Part shown: one piece after another, positions 46,330 through 57,056 of the stretch
How the letters are laid out: every line of letters begins with the position of its first letter
Position numbering within the stretch: position 1 is the first letter of the stretch
Notes under the pieces: generated by a model
Seen by the model: only the letters and a program-made list of their open reading frames with translations
Database searches by the model: none
What the model was told of the DNA's origin: nothing
Translations under genes and position numbers: made by a program
NCBI GenBank assembly: GCA_026008535.1
Contig: BRKX01000004.1
Span: forward strand, 57,172,501-57,236,500
Direction of reading: 5' to 3'
DNA length: 64,000 nt
Source of the DNA: Perilla frutescens
Lineage: Eukaryota > Streptophyta > Magnoliopsida > Lamiales > Lamiaceae

Positions 46330-49300
46330 CATAGCCTCTGGGGTAGCTAGGTGGAATCTTCGAGCTTGGAAGCCTCAACTTCAGCTTCTCAGGGTTGCCC
46401 TTCAAAATATGGCTTGACTCGGTGCCCATTCATTTGGAAGGATGAGTTCGTCCCCGGATTTTTCAATGTCACCACTCCATACATGAACACTTCTTCAACA
46501 ATGAATGGTCCACTCCATCTAGACTTGAGTTTTCTGGGAAAGAGTCGCAAACGAGTGTTGAAAAGGAGGACCTTCATGCTTGGAGTGAGTTCTTTCTTAA
46601 CAATACGATTATCGTGAAGTTTTTTCACCTTGTCCTTGTAGATCTTTGCATTGTCGTAGGCCTCATTCCTCAGCTCATCGAGCTTGGTTAATTGCAAAGC
46701 TCGCTCCTTTCTTGCACAAGTGAGATCAAAATTACCGCCTTAATGGCCCAATAGGCCTTGTGCTCGATCTCAACGGGGAGATGGCATGCTTTCCCATACA
46801 CGAGGTAGTAAGGGCTCATTCCCAAGATCGTCTTGTAAGCCATCCGGTATGCCCAAAGAGCATCAATTAGCTTTGTAGACTGATCCTTTCTCATTACATT
46901 CACGGTCTTCATTACATTCACGGTCTTCTCATTACATTCACGGTCTTCTTCTCGAAAAGCTTGTTGGTGAAATGCGATCCACCATCACTTATGATAGCAC
47001 GGAGGAATCCAAACCTACTCAAAATGTGCTCCTGCACAAACTTGATAACCACATTAGTATCACAAGACCTAGTGGGGATTGCCTTAACCCACTTAGACAC
47101 GTAATCAACGGCTAATAGGACATATTCAAAACCAAACGAGTTAGGGAGACCCATAAAATCAATACCCCAAACATAAAAAATTTCAACCACAAGGTTGACA
47201 TTGAGAGGCATTTCATTTCTTCTCCCTATATTGCCAAGTCTTTGGCACTTATCACATAGGAGACAATACATATGAGCATCCTTAAAAATTGAAGGCCAAT
47301 ACAAACCGGATTGCAAGATTTTTCGAGCTGTCTTTTTCCCTCCAAAGTGCCCATCACAGTGTGAGGCATGGCAAAAGGCCAAAACATCAGTTTGCTCTTC
47401 CTCCGAGACACATCTTCAGATCACTTCATCTTTTCCCAAGTGGAAAATATATGGATCATCCCAAAAATAGTACCTACACATTGCCAAGAATCTTTTCCTT
47501 TCTTGAAAGGTGAAGTTAGGCCTCATTTTATTACAAGCAAGATAATTAACAATGTCGGCATACCATGGAGAAGAATTAAGCTCAAGAGCATGCTCATAAG
47601 GAAATAAATCATAAACAACACCTTTCTCATGCAATATATCGAATGTTTCATTAACGGAGAGGCGAGAGAGATGGTCCGCTACCACATTTTCACATCCCTT
47701 TCTATCCTTGATTTCTACATCAAATTCTCGCAAAAGCAAAATCCACATAATGAGTCTAGGCTTAGCTTGGGGTTTGGTCAACAAATTCCTTAAAGCCATA
47801 TGATCACTATGCACAATCACTTTAGAACCTAAAATATAGGATCTAAATTTATCCAATGAAAACACAACGACAAGCAACTCTTTTTCAATTGTGGTGTAAT
47901 TCATTTGAGCACTATTCAAAGTAAGGCTAGCATAGTAAATTACACGAAGAATTTTATCAACTCTTTGACCCAAAACAGCACCCACAGTAGAATTAGATGC
48001 ATCACACATGATTTCAAATGGCAATGACCAATCAGGAGGAATGACAATAGGTGCGGTGATCAATTTTTCCTTAAGAGTATTAAAAACATGCAAACATTTC
48101 TCATCAAACTCAAAAGGGACATCTTGAGCAAGTAAATGGCATAAAGGTTGGCTAATTTTGGAGAAGTCCTTAATAACCGACGGTAAAAACCGGCATGGCC
48201 TAAAAAGCTTCTAACACCTTTCACATTAACGGGTGGAGGTAATTTTTCAATTACATCTACCTTAGCTTTATCTATGCTCATTTCCTCTTTAGACACAACA
48301 TGCCTAAGGACTATGCCACTAGTAACCATGAAATGACTCTTCTTCCAACTAAGAGTAGGCTATTTTCAATGCATCTCTTCAAAATAAGTTCTAACTTATC
48401 TAAACAATCAGAAAATGAAGACCCAAAGATGGAAAAACATCCATGAATACTTTAATGAAATCACCAATCATTTCGAAAAAGATAGAGAGCATGCACCTTT
48501 GAAATATGCCCGGTGGATTGCATAGTCCAAACGGCATTCTCCTACACGCAAATGTGCCAAATGGGCACGTGAATGCGGTCTTGGAATGGTTCTCCGGCGC
48601 TATGGCCACTTGAAAAAATAACCCGATAAACCGCCAAGGAAACAATAAAAACTATGCCCGGCTAGTTTATCCAGGATTTGATCAATGAAAGGAAGGGAAA
48701 AATGGTCTTTTCGAGTAGTCGCATTGAGCTTTCGATAGTCAATGCACATTCTCCATCCGGTGGTGGTTCGAGTAGCCACGTGCTCTCTTTTGTCATTTTC
48801 CACCGCCGTGATTCCTCCCTTCTTGGGCACCACGTGGACCGGGCTCACCCATTCACTTTTGGCTATTGGGGTAGATGATTTCTTTCGCTAGGAGCTTGAA
48901 AATCTCTTTCTTGATGACCTCCATCAAAACGGGATTGAGCCGCCTTTGTTCTTCTCGAACCAGCTTAGCCCCTTCTTCGAGGATGATTCGATGCATGCAC
49001 GTCGAGGGGCTAATGCCTTTGATGTCAGAAAAACTCCACCCAATGACTTGTTTGTTCCTCTTTAGTACGACTACTAAGAGGTCTTCTGCATCATTTTCAA
49101 GCCCGGTAAAGATAATTGCGGGCTTCTTCTCCTCTTCATGGAGGTACACGCATTTGAGGTGAGATGGGAGCTCTTTTAGCTCAAGTTCGGGTAAAGGCTT
49201 CACTTCCTCTTCGATTGAGGCTAGAATTTCCATCAAGCTTATGCCTTTACCAAGTAATATTTCCATCTCTTCGGCGTCCAACTCGTCTCCCCCACACTTG

Positions 49301-49960
49301 AGGTAAGCTTCTTCCATTGCTATCTCATTGGACAAGGCTTCACTCCTCCATGTGGAGCCAATTTCCTGCAAGAAAACTTCATCGGCCAAGAGATCAATAA
49401 CATCTATAAAAGAACAATTTTCCTCAAATAAGGAGATGAGAATAGCCTTATTTTCATGCACGGAAAAGGACACGGTTTCTCCTAACACCGACATTTTCAA
49501 AGTTTCATTTTTAACATCAATCAAGGTGTTAGTTGTAGTCATAAAAGGTCTACCCAAAAGGAGTGTGTGCTCTTTTCCCGTCTCTTGAACATCTCCCACA
49601 TCCAAAATAACAAAATCGACTGGTATGATCAAACCACCCACCTTAACTAGAATGTCTTCTATTATGCCTCTAGGATATCTCACGGACCTATCCGCTAATT
49701 ATAGACACATTCTAGTTGGTTTTAAATTACCCAACTCTAATTGTTTAAAAATTGAGTAAGCCATCAAGTTAATTCCGGCTCCTAAGTCTAACATACCACA
49801 TGCTTCTTTACCATTTCTCAAGGCAATTTTAAGAGTAAAACTAACTGGATCACGGAGCTTGGACGGTAGTTGTTGTTGTAGGATTGCACTAGCCATTACA
49901 GCAGCTACCACCATCATAGCTAGACTAGATCGATTGGAGACTGCCTTGTTCACCTATTTC
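46330..49960 (-). pseudogene. Pol remnant of element C (protease, RT, RNase H, integrase)
   Basis: Order on the minus strand: protease with MLDLGAGINLMAYSIF (about 49800), linker to 48855, RT from MSPVHVVPKKGG (48848) through RKLNATTRKDHFSLPFID to the active-site region near 48450, RNase H with EIMCDASNS, YTTIEKELLVVV and HSDHMALRNLL (48080-47650), then integrase with a zinc-finger C..C CDKCQR, GIDFMG and ISDGGSHF, and the C-terminal LFNTRLRLFPRKLKSRWSGP. A one-base deletion spoils the FMDD box, at least six frame changes or stops follow, and the integrase segment containing the catalytic Glu is deleted. The gene cannot make an active enzyme. Confidence 0.85.
46893..46955. repeat. Triplicated 18-20 bp unit at an integrase deletion
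   Basis: CATTACATTCACGGTCTT occurs three times in direct succession (about 46895, 46913 and 46932). On the coding strand the unit reads as repeated TVNVM. It sits exactly where the stretch between the second catalytic Asp and the DALWAYR motif is missing, so it marks a deletion repaired with templated or slipped filler. Confidence 0.85.
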
Positions 49961-50030
49961 AAACACGTCAGATTTAATTATCCGACCTCTTCTGATGCCT
50001 AAACTGGTACTCTTTCCCTTAGATTAGGTT

Positions 50031-51445
50031 TTCATTTTTTTGTTGTTTTTGTTTTTTGTGTCTGTTTAGGTGTCGCCCCATTCCCACACTTTGGTTAGCG
50101 CAAAGTGTGTGGGTGTGGGCATTAGGAGTCCTTTTGTTTTTATGTTTCTATTTTTTATTATTTTTTTATGTTTTGTTTTGTAATTAGATGACCCCCGTAC
50201 TGACCCACTTTGCTTAAGGCAAAGTGTGTGGGTAGGGGGCCCCTCTAATATTTCGTTGAGTTTGCGATTAGTAGGGTAATCTTCTCGCACCCACTTTGCT
50301 GAAGGCAAAGTGTATGGGTGAGGATTACACTGCCTTCTTTGCGTTTTTTTTAGAGTGTCAAGCATGTGTAAATATTTGAACTTGTAAGCATGGAGTTTAG
50401 GGTCTTGTGACCATAAGGCAACATATTTTACTGTATTTTCATTTCAGTATGCATATGCTACTGCTTATATGATGAATGAGCTAAGTACCTTGTGAGGACT
50501 TGAGCCTAAAATCACGATGCATGTACTTATTATTTCTTGTGTGATTTCTGCATTTTTGAATTTAGGTAAGTTAGAACTTGCTTTTGCTCTATTCTGAGGT
50601 CACAAGGAATTCTGGGTATGCTACTGAAATGCTTAGGCAAATTTTCTTTCTGAGCCCACAAAGCCAAATAAAATCACTATGATATTATCCTCTGCAGCCC
50701 TTTTTGAGCCGAAAATAAATTATACCCTGGTCATGTTCTTTCTTGAAAACCAAAAAAAGACCATGGCCACTAGGGGAGGATAAATATGGTGTGTTACATG
50801 ACATAAAATGTCAAGAAAAAGGAAGAGGTCAAAATAAAAAAAACAAAAATAAAAAAAAATGAAAAAGAAGCCCCAAGAAAATAAAAGTACGAAATGCCCA
50901 CAAAATAAAAAATCTGGGACATGTGCTTAAATAAAATGGGCATGGTGGCAAAGGCCAGTAAGAGTCAAAAGAAATCTCCCAAAGGAAAAATTCGACTAAA
51001 AATTGAGCCAAATCCAAATATTTCTTACCTTGAACTCGTAGCCCCATTACAACATTTAAGTCCTTAGCATAGATGTGCCCATTATTCCAACAGTTGGCGG
51101 AGGAACAAGAGTAATTACAAGCCTATAGTGACCCTCGGTTCAATCATGTTTTTTCTTTGAGCGTAAACACTTAGCCAAAACACTTGAGTGAGGAAAGTAT
51201 GAGAGAACCAATCACTTAGTCATTTTGATTTACAGTGGGCATTATATATGTTTTTACTATTTATATGTTGTTGATTATTTTCAGATACTTAGGTCTCTGT
51301 GCCCACAAGGGATTATGCTTTACATGCTTGATTTATCGTGTCTTTATTGTTGAGTCTGTCTTTTCCTCTTTTTTTCTTTTGTTTTTTCTTTTAGGCACGT
51401 TGTACCCGCATACTTGAGGGCAAGTATGAGTAAAGTGGGTGGGTG
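50031..51445 (+). mobile_element. 3' internal remnant of a second B element, with hairpins
   Basis: Non-coding sequence upstream of the B LTR, ending in a purine-rich GTAAAGTGGGTGGGTG polypurine tract. Four inverted repeats of about 35 bp lie near 50080, 50203, 50290 and 51404. The first three have the form CACTTTG..loop..CAAAGTG followed by TGGGT; the fourth is a GCATACTTG..CAAGTATG stem. A related motif precedes the LTR of element C (42558-42590). No pol coding region survives; the left part was lost at the junction with C. Confidence 0.55.
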
Positions 51446-53064
51446 TGACAAGTCCAAATTCTCTCGTATTTTTGTGTCTTTTTTCTGGTTCTTTTGTCCT
51501 TTTTTTTTGTATTTTTGAGTCGGAAAGAGCTAGAATGGGCACAAAGGAAAGTAGGAGGTAGGAGAATCACTTCTGAAGGGCATTTCAATGCAATGACACC
51601 AAGATGGGCAAAAACTTCTCAGCGGAAAGCTCTCTCTCTCGAGCCTAGCGGAAATTGCCCACCATTCCAGCAAAAGTTGAAGGAGAAGTTCGTGATCGTG
51701 CCCACAACAAACCCAAAGTGATTGAGATGAGAAGGAGAGGAGATAGGACGCAAGGGAAACAATTTCCAGTTGAAGCAGGAACAATGCACCCTAGCCACCG
51801 AAGTAAAGAAGAGCCGCGGAAGGCAAGTCAAATCTTCCAGAAGGAGAATCAGCTCTACAAGGAAAGTTGCATGTCGGTGATACTAGGGCACAACGAGTAC
51901 AGAATCTACGACACATGATCTTCTAAATAAGAAAAGAATCTACAGATATGGAAAGTCTTGGGCATGGCGGCTACAGATTGGGCTGAAGATCCCCCGGCCT
52001 ATGGGGGAAATTACCTTGTGTTTTGTACTCCTATATATATGTTTTACATGGCAGAGACCGAACAACAATCTATGCACCGTAACACTTACAATTTATTTTT
52101 GCTTTTAGTATTATTTTCTGCATTCCGTCTCCGGCCTTATGCCCGCAGGCTTTAGGATTTTCAGTTTATGTTACTAAATCTAGCGTTGGTGTTGGATTAC
52201 TTTTGCTGTTTAATATAAGTAAGTTTTTCGTTTAAATTATATCTTCTTTTAATTTTTTTAATTATTATTGTTGTTCTAAGTCTAGCATGAGCGGCTAGAT
52301 TCGTTATTCCGGATTTAACAAAGATAAGAACTTAATGAACATGTAAGAATGGTGAGGCTTATGGGCATAAACTGTGTGAATTTGGTTCCGTTGTGTAATC
52401 ATTTTCTTTGTTGCATTAAAGTGCGCTAAGCTAGTTAATTGTGGTTGATCACTTGTTAATTAGAATTGTGTTCACTACCTCTATAAATGGTCAATGAATC
52501 GTAGTTGTGTATTGGTCATAAAAGGGATGAGATACATCACGGGTACTGAGGGCATCTGAGAGATCAGTGTCTAGGTAAATCTGGATCTGTCTAGGGTATA
52601 ATGCTGTTTTGTTGTTTACAATCATATGAGAGATCGGGATTGGGCAACAGGTTAGGATTTAGGGGACGAGAGATCACCTCTAAGCTATACTAAAAGGATA
52701 GATTGGGTAAGTGAGAGAGATCTGTTGCCTATAACCAGATAATTAGATTCATATAAGTAATTAGCGTGCCCATGATCGGTTAGATGTTTGTTAAGTTTGA
52801 ATCTGAGTTCTAATCCGGAATACGTTACTACTAATGTTTTCCTTTCTTTGTTTTGTTTTGTTTTGTTATTTTATTTTACAGTATTTACATTAAGAAGTAC
52901 AGAGACCCCAACAACCCTCAATTTTAGAAAAGTGACATTGGAAGATAGGATTCACAGCTCCTTGTGGGATCGACCCTTACTCTCGTTGCTAGCTACGCCT
53001 TGCAGTGGACATAAGAATAAGTCTCTCTTGAGATTTATTCTGACTGCGAAATGACCGCGCGTCA
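51446..53064 (+). repeat. 3' LTR of a B element, plus orientation
   Basis: It starts TGACAAGTCC after the polypurine tract and ends GACCGCGCGTCA, followed at once by the 3' LTR of A. It is an inverted homologue of the solo LTR at 37433-39288. The GATCGACCCTTACTC block near 52970 lies close to its U5 end. GTGCCCAC/ATGGGCAC words recur roughly every 100-300 bp. Length differs from the solo copy by about 240 bp through indels. Confidence 0.8.
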
Positions 53065-53568
53065 AGGCCCAACTTAGTATGACTCAAGGCAGCCCAACAT
53101 CAATATTAGATTGAGTGGTTCGAGGTCGAGCGTGTCACGAGGTCGAAAGGGTATAAGCCGTCCTGAGAAAAGAGAAATAGAATCCTAATGGTTTCCAGAA
53201 TTAGACCTAGTTAAAATCATGTTGAAGATAAGTATAGACCTGGTCAAAACCCTATAAGGGATAGTAAAATCTCAAAAGTGAGGCGGATTAGTTAGAAAAA
53301 CAATATAAATAGGAGAAAGAAGGGAGTGGTGAGGTACGTTCAAATTCATAAAAAGTGCAAACACTATCAACATAGAAAGCTTGGACTATTATATTGAATC
53401 GATTCTGTCATTTAAATAATCATTTTTACTCGATCCTTACTTGAATGTCAGAGTCTGCTCGATCATCAATCCTCCGACGGTCTTTTGACTTTACGTGTTT
53501 GTTTTTATTTCGTAGATCGCTAGAACTCGGATCCGGATATACTTAATTGCAGAATTATGGGTTCTACA
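53065..53568 (+). repeat. 3' LTR of element A (uninterrupted copy)
   Basis: It matches the 5' LTR pieces 37168-37432 and 39294-39465, with TATAAATA at 53304. The first 3-5 bases are lost at the junction with the B LTR. It preserves about 70 bp (around 53360-53440) that the 5' copy has lost. Confidence 0.8.
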
Positions 53569-53571
53569 AAT

Positions 53572-54146
53572 CTCAATACTTAACGCTGTTAAAAAGTTAT
53601 CCAATGGAAGTTGATGTGGGAGTTTAGTGACCACATCATCTAGCTACATCATTTATAAATATAATATATAAATAAAATATAATCTAATATAATATTATCA
53701 AAATCAAATTGTTTCCATCGTCTCTCTTTTTAATACAATCCAAGATAATAGAGACTAAAACTAAGACATGGTTTCCCTTGAAGCATTTCATCAAACATAT
53801 GGAAGGCTTCCATATTTCTTAAAAAAATTGACAACTCTAAATCATGGCTGAAGTCGTCTATAGTTGTTGGGCATCTTCATCGAGACCTCTAATTAGAGAG
53901 AGACTTCAATTGCTAAGTGTCTTTATCCAGAGAGAGGCGGGTGAGAGTGAGAGAGGTGTCGATGCACATAAGAGAGAATCAGATTTACAAAAATAAATTT
54001 TAACTATATTAGATTATATTATATTTTTTATTTATATTTTGATAATATTATTTTAGATTATATTTTTTTTATTTAATATATTCATAAATGACGTGGTGCC
54101 ACACCAGCTTTTGTTGGATGACTTTTTAACACCGTTAAGTATTGAG
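53572..54146. mobile_element. MITE with ~120-bp TIRs
   Basis: The left arm starts CTCAATACTTAACGCTGTTA. The reversed right arm starts CTCAATACTTAACGGTGTTA. Both continue AAAAGTxATCCAA, and similarity resumes at ATTTATxAATATA..ATATAATCTAA. Total 575 bp. It lies 3 bp past the 3' LTR of A. No coding capacity and no clear target duplication. Confidence 0.75.
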
Positions 54147-54256
54147 GCTCTGATTCAATAATTTTAGATCTTTCAGATCGTGAATTGATAGTTTTAATAT
54201 TTTGGATCCTAGATCGATAATTACCCTATCTTTTGGGTCCTAAATTGATAATTCTC

Positions 54257-55094
54257 CTTAATAAAATTAGGGTTGATTGCCAAAAAATTCATGACCTTTG
54301 AACGAATTTGCAATTTAAACATCACTTTTAAAACGTTGCAATAATAACATAACCTTTTAATTTATAGCAAATTCAACACCCTCTTTTTTTTCCCGATGAT
54401 CAGATTGGGATGTAACAATATTTTTCAACGTATTCATATTAATTCAGGTTTGGAGTGTTAAATAAGAGAGTTCTTATTGTGCAATGTCAATTTTCTAATC
54501 GTTGAAATTTTTCGATATGTCTATTTTGCTACAAATCAAAAGGTTGGATTATTATTGCAACGTTTTAAAAGTGATGTTTAAATTGCAAATTCGTTCAAAA
54601 GTCGTGAATATTTTAACAATTAACCCATAAAATTAATCAAATGTTCTTGTTTTTTTAGAAAACAATTAATCAAATGTTAGACATGGACTAATTTATGCCT
54701 TATCTAAAGTAAAAGGAATATTTAATGCGTCTTATTATATTCGGCCTTTTTTTAGAAGAAGAAGAGATTCCTTGGCATAATTTATTCATTATGCTAAATG
54801 ATAGAAAGATTCGTATCCTCCAGATCACACATCAATTTTAAGAAAACTAAGGAAATGTGGGCCTTATTTTTACTATTTTATTAATAAAATGAAAGATTTT
54901 GTGGGCGTATTTAATACCTTATTTTAAATAAACGAGAAGAATATTTTTAGAAAAAAAAAAGACATAAGATTTAATATGCTAATGTTGGGCAGTTAATTGT
55001 TAGAAAAATAAGGAAAGACGATTTTCTTTCGGCATCTATGCATTATCTAAAAGAAGAAAGTTTTTTTTTGGAGGGACACCGGCATAATAAATAA
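54257..55094. other. Intergenic DNA with an old inverted repeat
   Basis: The words GATTGCxAAAAATTCATGACC / GGTTAATTGTTAAAATATTC and AAACATCACTTTTAAAACGTTGCAATAA with its inverse (54275-54350 and 54530-54625) show a further decayed MITE of about 350 bp. No gene was seen. Confidence 0.5.
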
Positions 55095-55408
55095 TACTAT
55101 CTCCGTTTCAAAATGTTTGTTGTTTTAGTTTTTTTTTTTTGTTTCAAGATGTTTGTTGTTTTATATAATTTGACATTCTTTCTCTCAATTTTAACCCTCT
55201 CAAATCCTACAAGATTTCTTGATTCTAACTTACCTATAATATATGAAGAGAGAAAAATATATGGAGAGAGAAAATATTATTATTTTTAAGGAAAATATAG
55301 ATGAATTAGATTTTATGGCATATATGAGGGATGAGTATATTTGTCCACAAAATTAATTCTTAATTCCAGATAAAAAAACAAAACAATAAACATTTTGAAA
55401 CGGGGGTA
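55095..55408. mobile_element. Complete Stowaway-like MITE
   Basis: The left end CTATCTCCGTTTCAAAATGT and reversed right end CTACCCCCGTTTCAAAATGT continue into TT(G/A)TTGTTTT. TA flanks both sides. It is the intact relative of the MITE that hosts the Harbinger element (shared CTCTCTCAATTT, ATATATGGAGAGA and ATTAATTxTTAATTCxAGAT words). Confidence 0.75.
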
Positions 55409-55487
55409 GTATTAAAGAAAAACCCGCTCCGCTCCAAAGGTGGAATGTCTAAAAAAAGAAGATTTATTACTTCATTACAGTTTAAGT

Positions 55488-55592
55488 GAGGATGACTTAG
55501 TGGTGGATCGAAGTTGTTTGGAAATTAAAGGTCACGGCTTCGCATCTCCTCAATACCACCATGTCAGATGTGTGAGTAAAAAAACAAAATCA
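55488..55592 (+). mobile_element. tRNA-derived SINE, copy 2
   Basis: A box A-like GATGACTTAGTGGTGGATCG and box B-like GGTCACGGCTTCGCATCTC are followed by GATGTGTGAGTAAAAAAA. Layout and the GTGTGAGTA-poly(A) end match the copy at 56225-56330. It lies 80 bp after the Stowaway MITE. Confidence 0.6.
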
Positions 55593-55645
55593 AAAATACT
55601 TCACTACAATTATGCATTTGTGTATATGTGAGTTTTTATAATAAA

Positions 55646-56006
55646 ATTAGTATTTTATGGATTCAAGATCTAAAGATAAGTTATTTATCAATTCAGGATT
55701 CAAAAGATGAAAAGTATTAATTTAAGACTAATAAAATAATGTAATTTGATTTACTTATATTTTAAAATATTTTTATATTAATTTTCAATGAAAATTTCAT
55801 TATTAATTTTTTATTAAAAATTCACTTAAAAAAAGAGTATTAAAAATTAAAAGTAATTATCAAATTAAAAGAAATAGAAATACATGATTTTAGGAGTTAT
55901 GACTTAATAGTTTTCATTTTTTTTAAGTATTAAATTAATAATTTGTATCTTTTAAATTTTGAATTGATAGATAATTTATCTTTTGGAATGTGAATCATAA
56001 AACTCC
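55646..56006. mobile_element. MITE related to the one hosting the 17-kb nest
   Basis: The left arm TATTTTATGGATTCAAGATC..AAGATAAGTTATTTATCAATTCAGGATTC and the reversed right arm GGAGTTTTATGATTCAC..AAAGATAAATTATCTATCAATTC are inverted copies. The motif ATCAATTCAxGATTCAAAAGAT is also the core of the 37063/54256 arms. Confidence 0.55.
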
Positions 56007-56224
56007 TTAAAAAAATAAATTAAAATCCAAAATGAAACCAAAGGGCAATAATATTGATGAGCATTGAAAATGAAGGACCACTGACGAAGCCTCCCTAAAT
56101 TGAGACAGCTGCCACTTCTGTCTAAACGGCACATTCCCAATTTCGAGCCTCACATTTTCTTCAATATTCCCAAATTTTTTTTCTCATTTTATGCCCTCTC
56201 AATTTCATTGATCTCCTGTTTCGA

Positions 56225-56330
56225 TGGGAATAGTCTAGCGGTAGAGTGAGGTTGTTTGAAGATCAAAGATCACGAGTTCAAATTTCTTTAATACAACAGG
56301 CGGAGGCGGGATGTGTGAGTAAAAAAAAAC
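56225..56330 (+). mobile_element. tRNA-derived SINE, copy 3
   Basis: AATAGTCTAGCGGTAGAGTG is close to a consensus tRNA box A. GATCACGAGTTCAAATTTC is the box B. The body ends GATGTGTGAGTAAAAAAAAA. It is the best-preserved of the three SINEs in the window. Confidence 0.7.
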
Positions 56331-56574
56331 ATCGATCCCCTTATAAAGTTTTATTAAATTTTAAAATCAATAAAGGTTGTACTAAAAAACACACTCCTTC
56401 TTCCCTTAAAAAAACATACTCCTTCATCCATATATGCTTATTTTAGATGTCCCAATATATAGGCTGATTTTCATATTTATTTAGGTTATTTATTAATATA
56501 CACATATTCAATATTTTTACAATAAATATGGACATATTAGAAAATTTATTTTTTTAATTATATTTTTTAATACT

Positions 56575-57056
56575 TCTTCTCAATTTTTATCTATTTAGTA
56601 ACAAAATCGTTGCTAAAAATAATTTTTTCCATCAAAAGTCATTTCTAATTTTGGGAACTAATTTTTTTATTACTGATATCAATTCACTAAATAATATTTT
56701 ATTGTTTTTTTAGGAAATAATATTTTCTTGTTAATTATGAACCACCTTAACAAAATCTTCACATGTATGTTTTGGAAATAAAAAAAAATAATGTTGCATA
56801 ATATATATCAATTCATGCATTTTTCTTAATTATATCCTAATTTGAATTTGAAAATTAGGTTAAAATAATAATTTTTTTGTGGGCTTAATGTCAATGACCA
56901 TTAATAACAAATGTAAAAAAATTACATAATCCATAATAGTTGTAAATTAATTTTGTTTTGTTATGATAATTTTTCTTAAATTTTTCATAATTATAAATTC
57001 TAACAAATAAAAATATACATATTTCTCATTCGTGTATCGCACGCGAAATACTCTAG
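56575..57056 (+). mobile_element. Short non-autonomous Helitron, copy 2
   Basis: The 3' end has a hairpin CGTGTATCGCACGCG (57031-57045) followed by AAATACT and CTAG|T (57053-57056), a typical plant Helitron terminus. The 5' end is near TCTCAATTTTTATCTATTTA. Body words (GTTGCTAAAAATAATTTTTT, ATCAATTCACTAAATAATAT) match copy 1 at 34425-34737. Confidence 0.65.

Larger units (their letters stand above)
40713..50030 (-). mobile_element. Athila-lineage Gypsy element C, truncated, in minus orientation
   Basis: In its own reading direction (minus) it contains a protease remnant, reverse transcriptase, RNase H, integrase, an accessory gene, a polypurine tract (reverse complement of 42558-42573, AAGTGTGGGGGAG) and one LTR at 42557-40713. 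RT and integrase wording (RKDHFSLPFIDQILDKLAG, WGIDFMG, DALWAYR, GKACHLPVEIEHKAYWAIK) is that of Athila. Gag, primer site and 5' LTR are missing; the break is near 50030, where B internal sequence begins. It lies inside the remains of element A. Confidence 0.8.
37163..53568 (+). mobile_element. Gypsy retrotransposon A, ancient and heavily interrupted
   Basis: The 5' LTR starts TGTGGGCCCAACTTAGTATG at 37163 and ends GGTTCTACA at 39465, interrupted by solo LTR B. The 3' LTR runs from about 53065 to 53568 and ends with the same GGTTCTACA. Both LTRs hold TATAAATA (37403-37410 and 53304-53311) and the words AGGTCGAGCGTGTCACGAGG. The two copies differ at roughly one base in eight, and the 5' copy lacks about 70 bp near its end. 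ATTTGGTACCCCGTGCCC after the 5' LTR occupies the primer-site position. Only gag remnants survive. Pol is missing and the interior is replaced by elements C and B. The first few bases of the 3' LTR are missing where B abuts it. Confidence 0.8.
37063..54256. mobile_element. MITE split by the 17-kb nest
   Basis: 37063-37140 reads GAGAATTATCAATCCAG..CTCAAAAGATAGGATAACTAT..GATC.GAAAGATCTAAAATTAT. The reverse complement of 54150-54256 gives GAGAATTATCAATTTAGG..CCAAAAGATAGGGTAATTAT..GATCTGAAAGATCTAAAATTAT. They are therefore the two arms of one MITE. A complete relative stands at 55646-56006. All retroelements between 37163 and 53568, and the MITE at 53572-54146, inserted into it. Confidence 0.65.
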
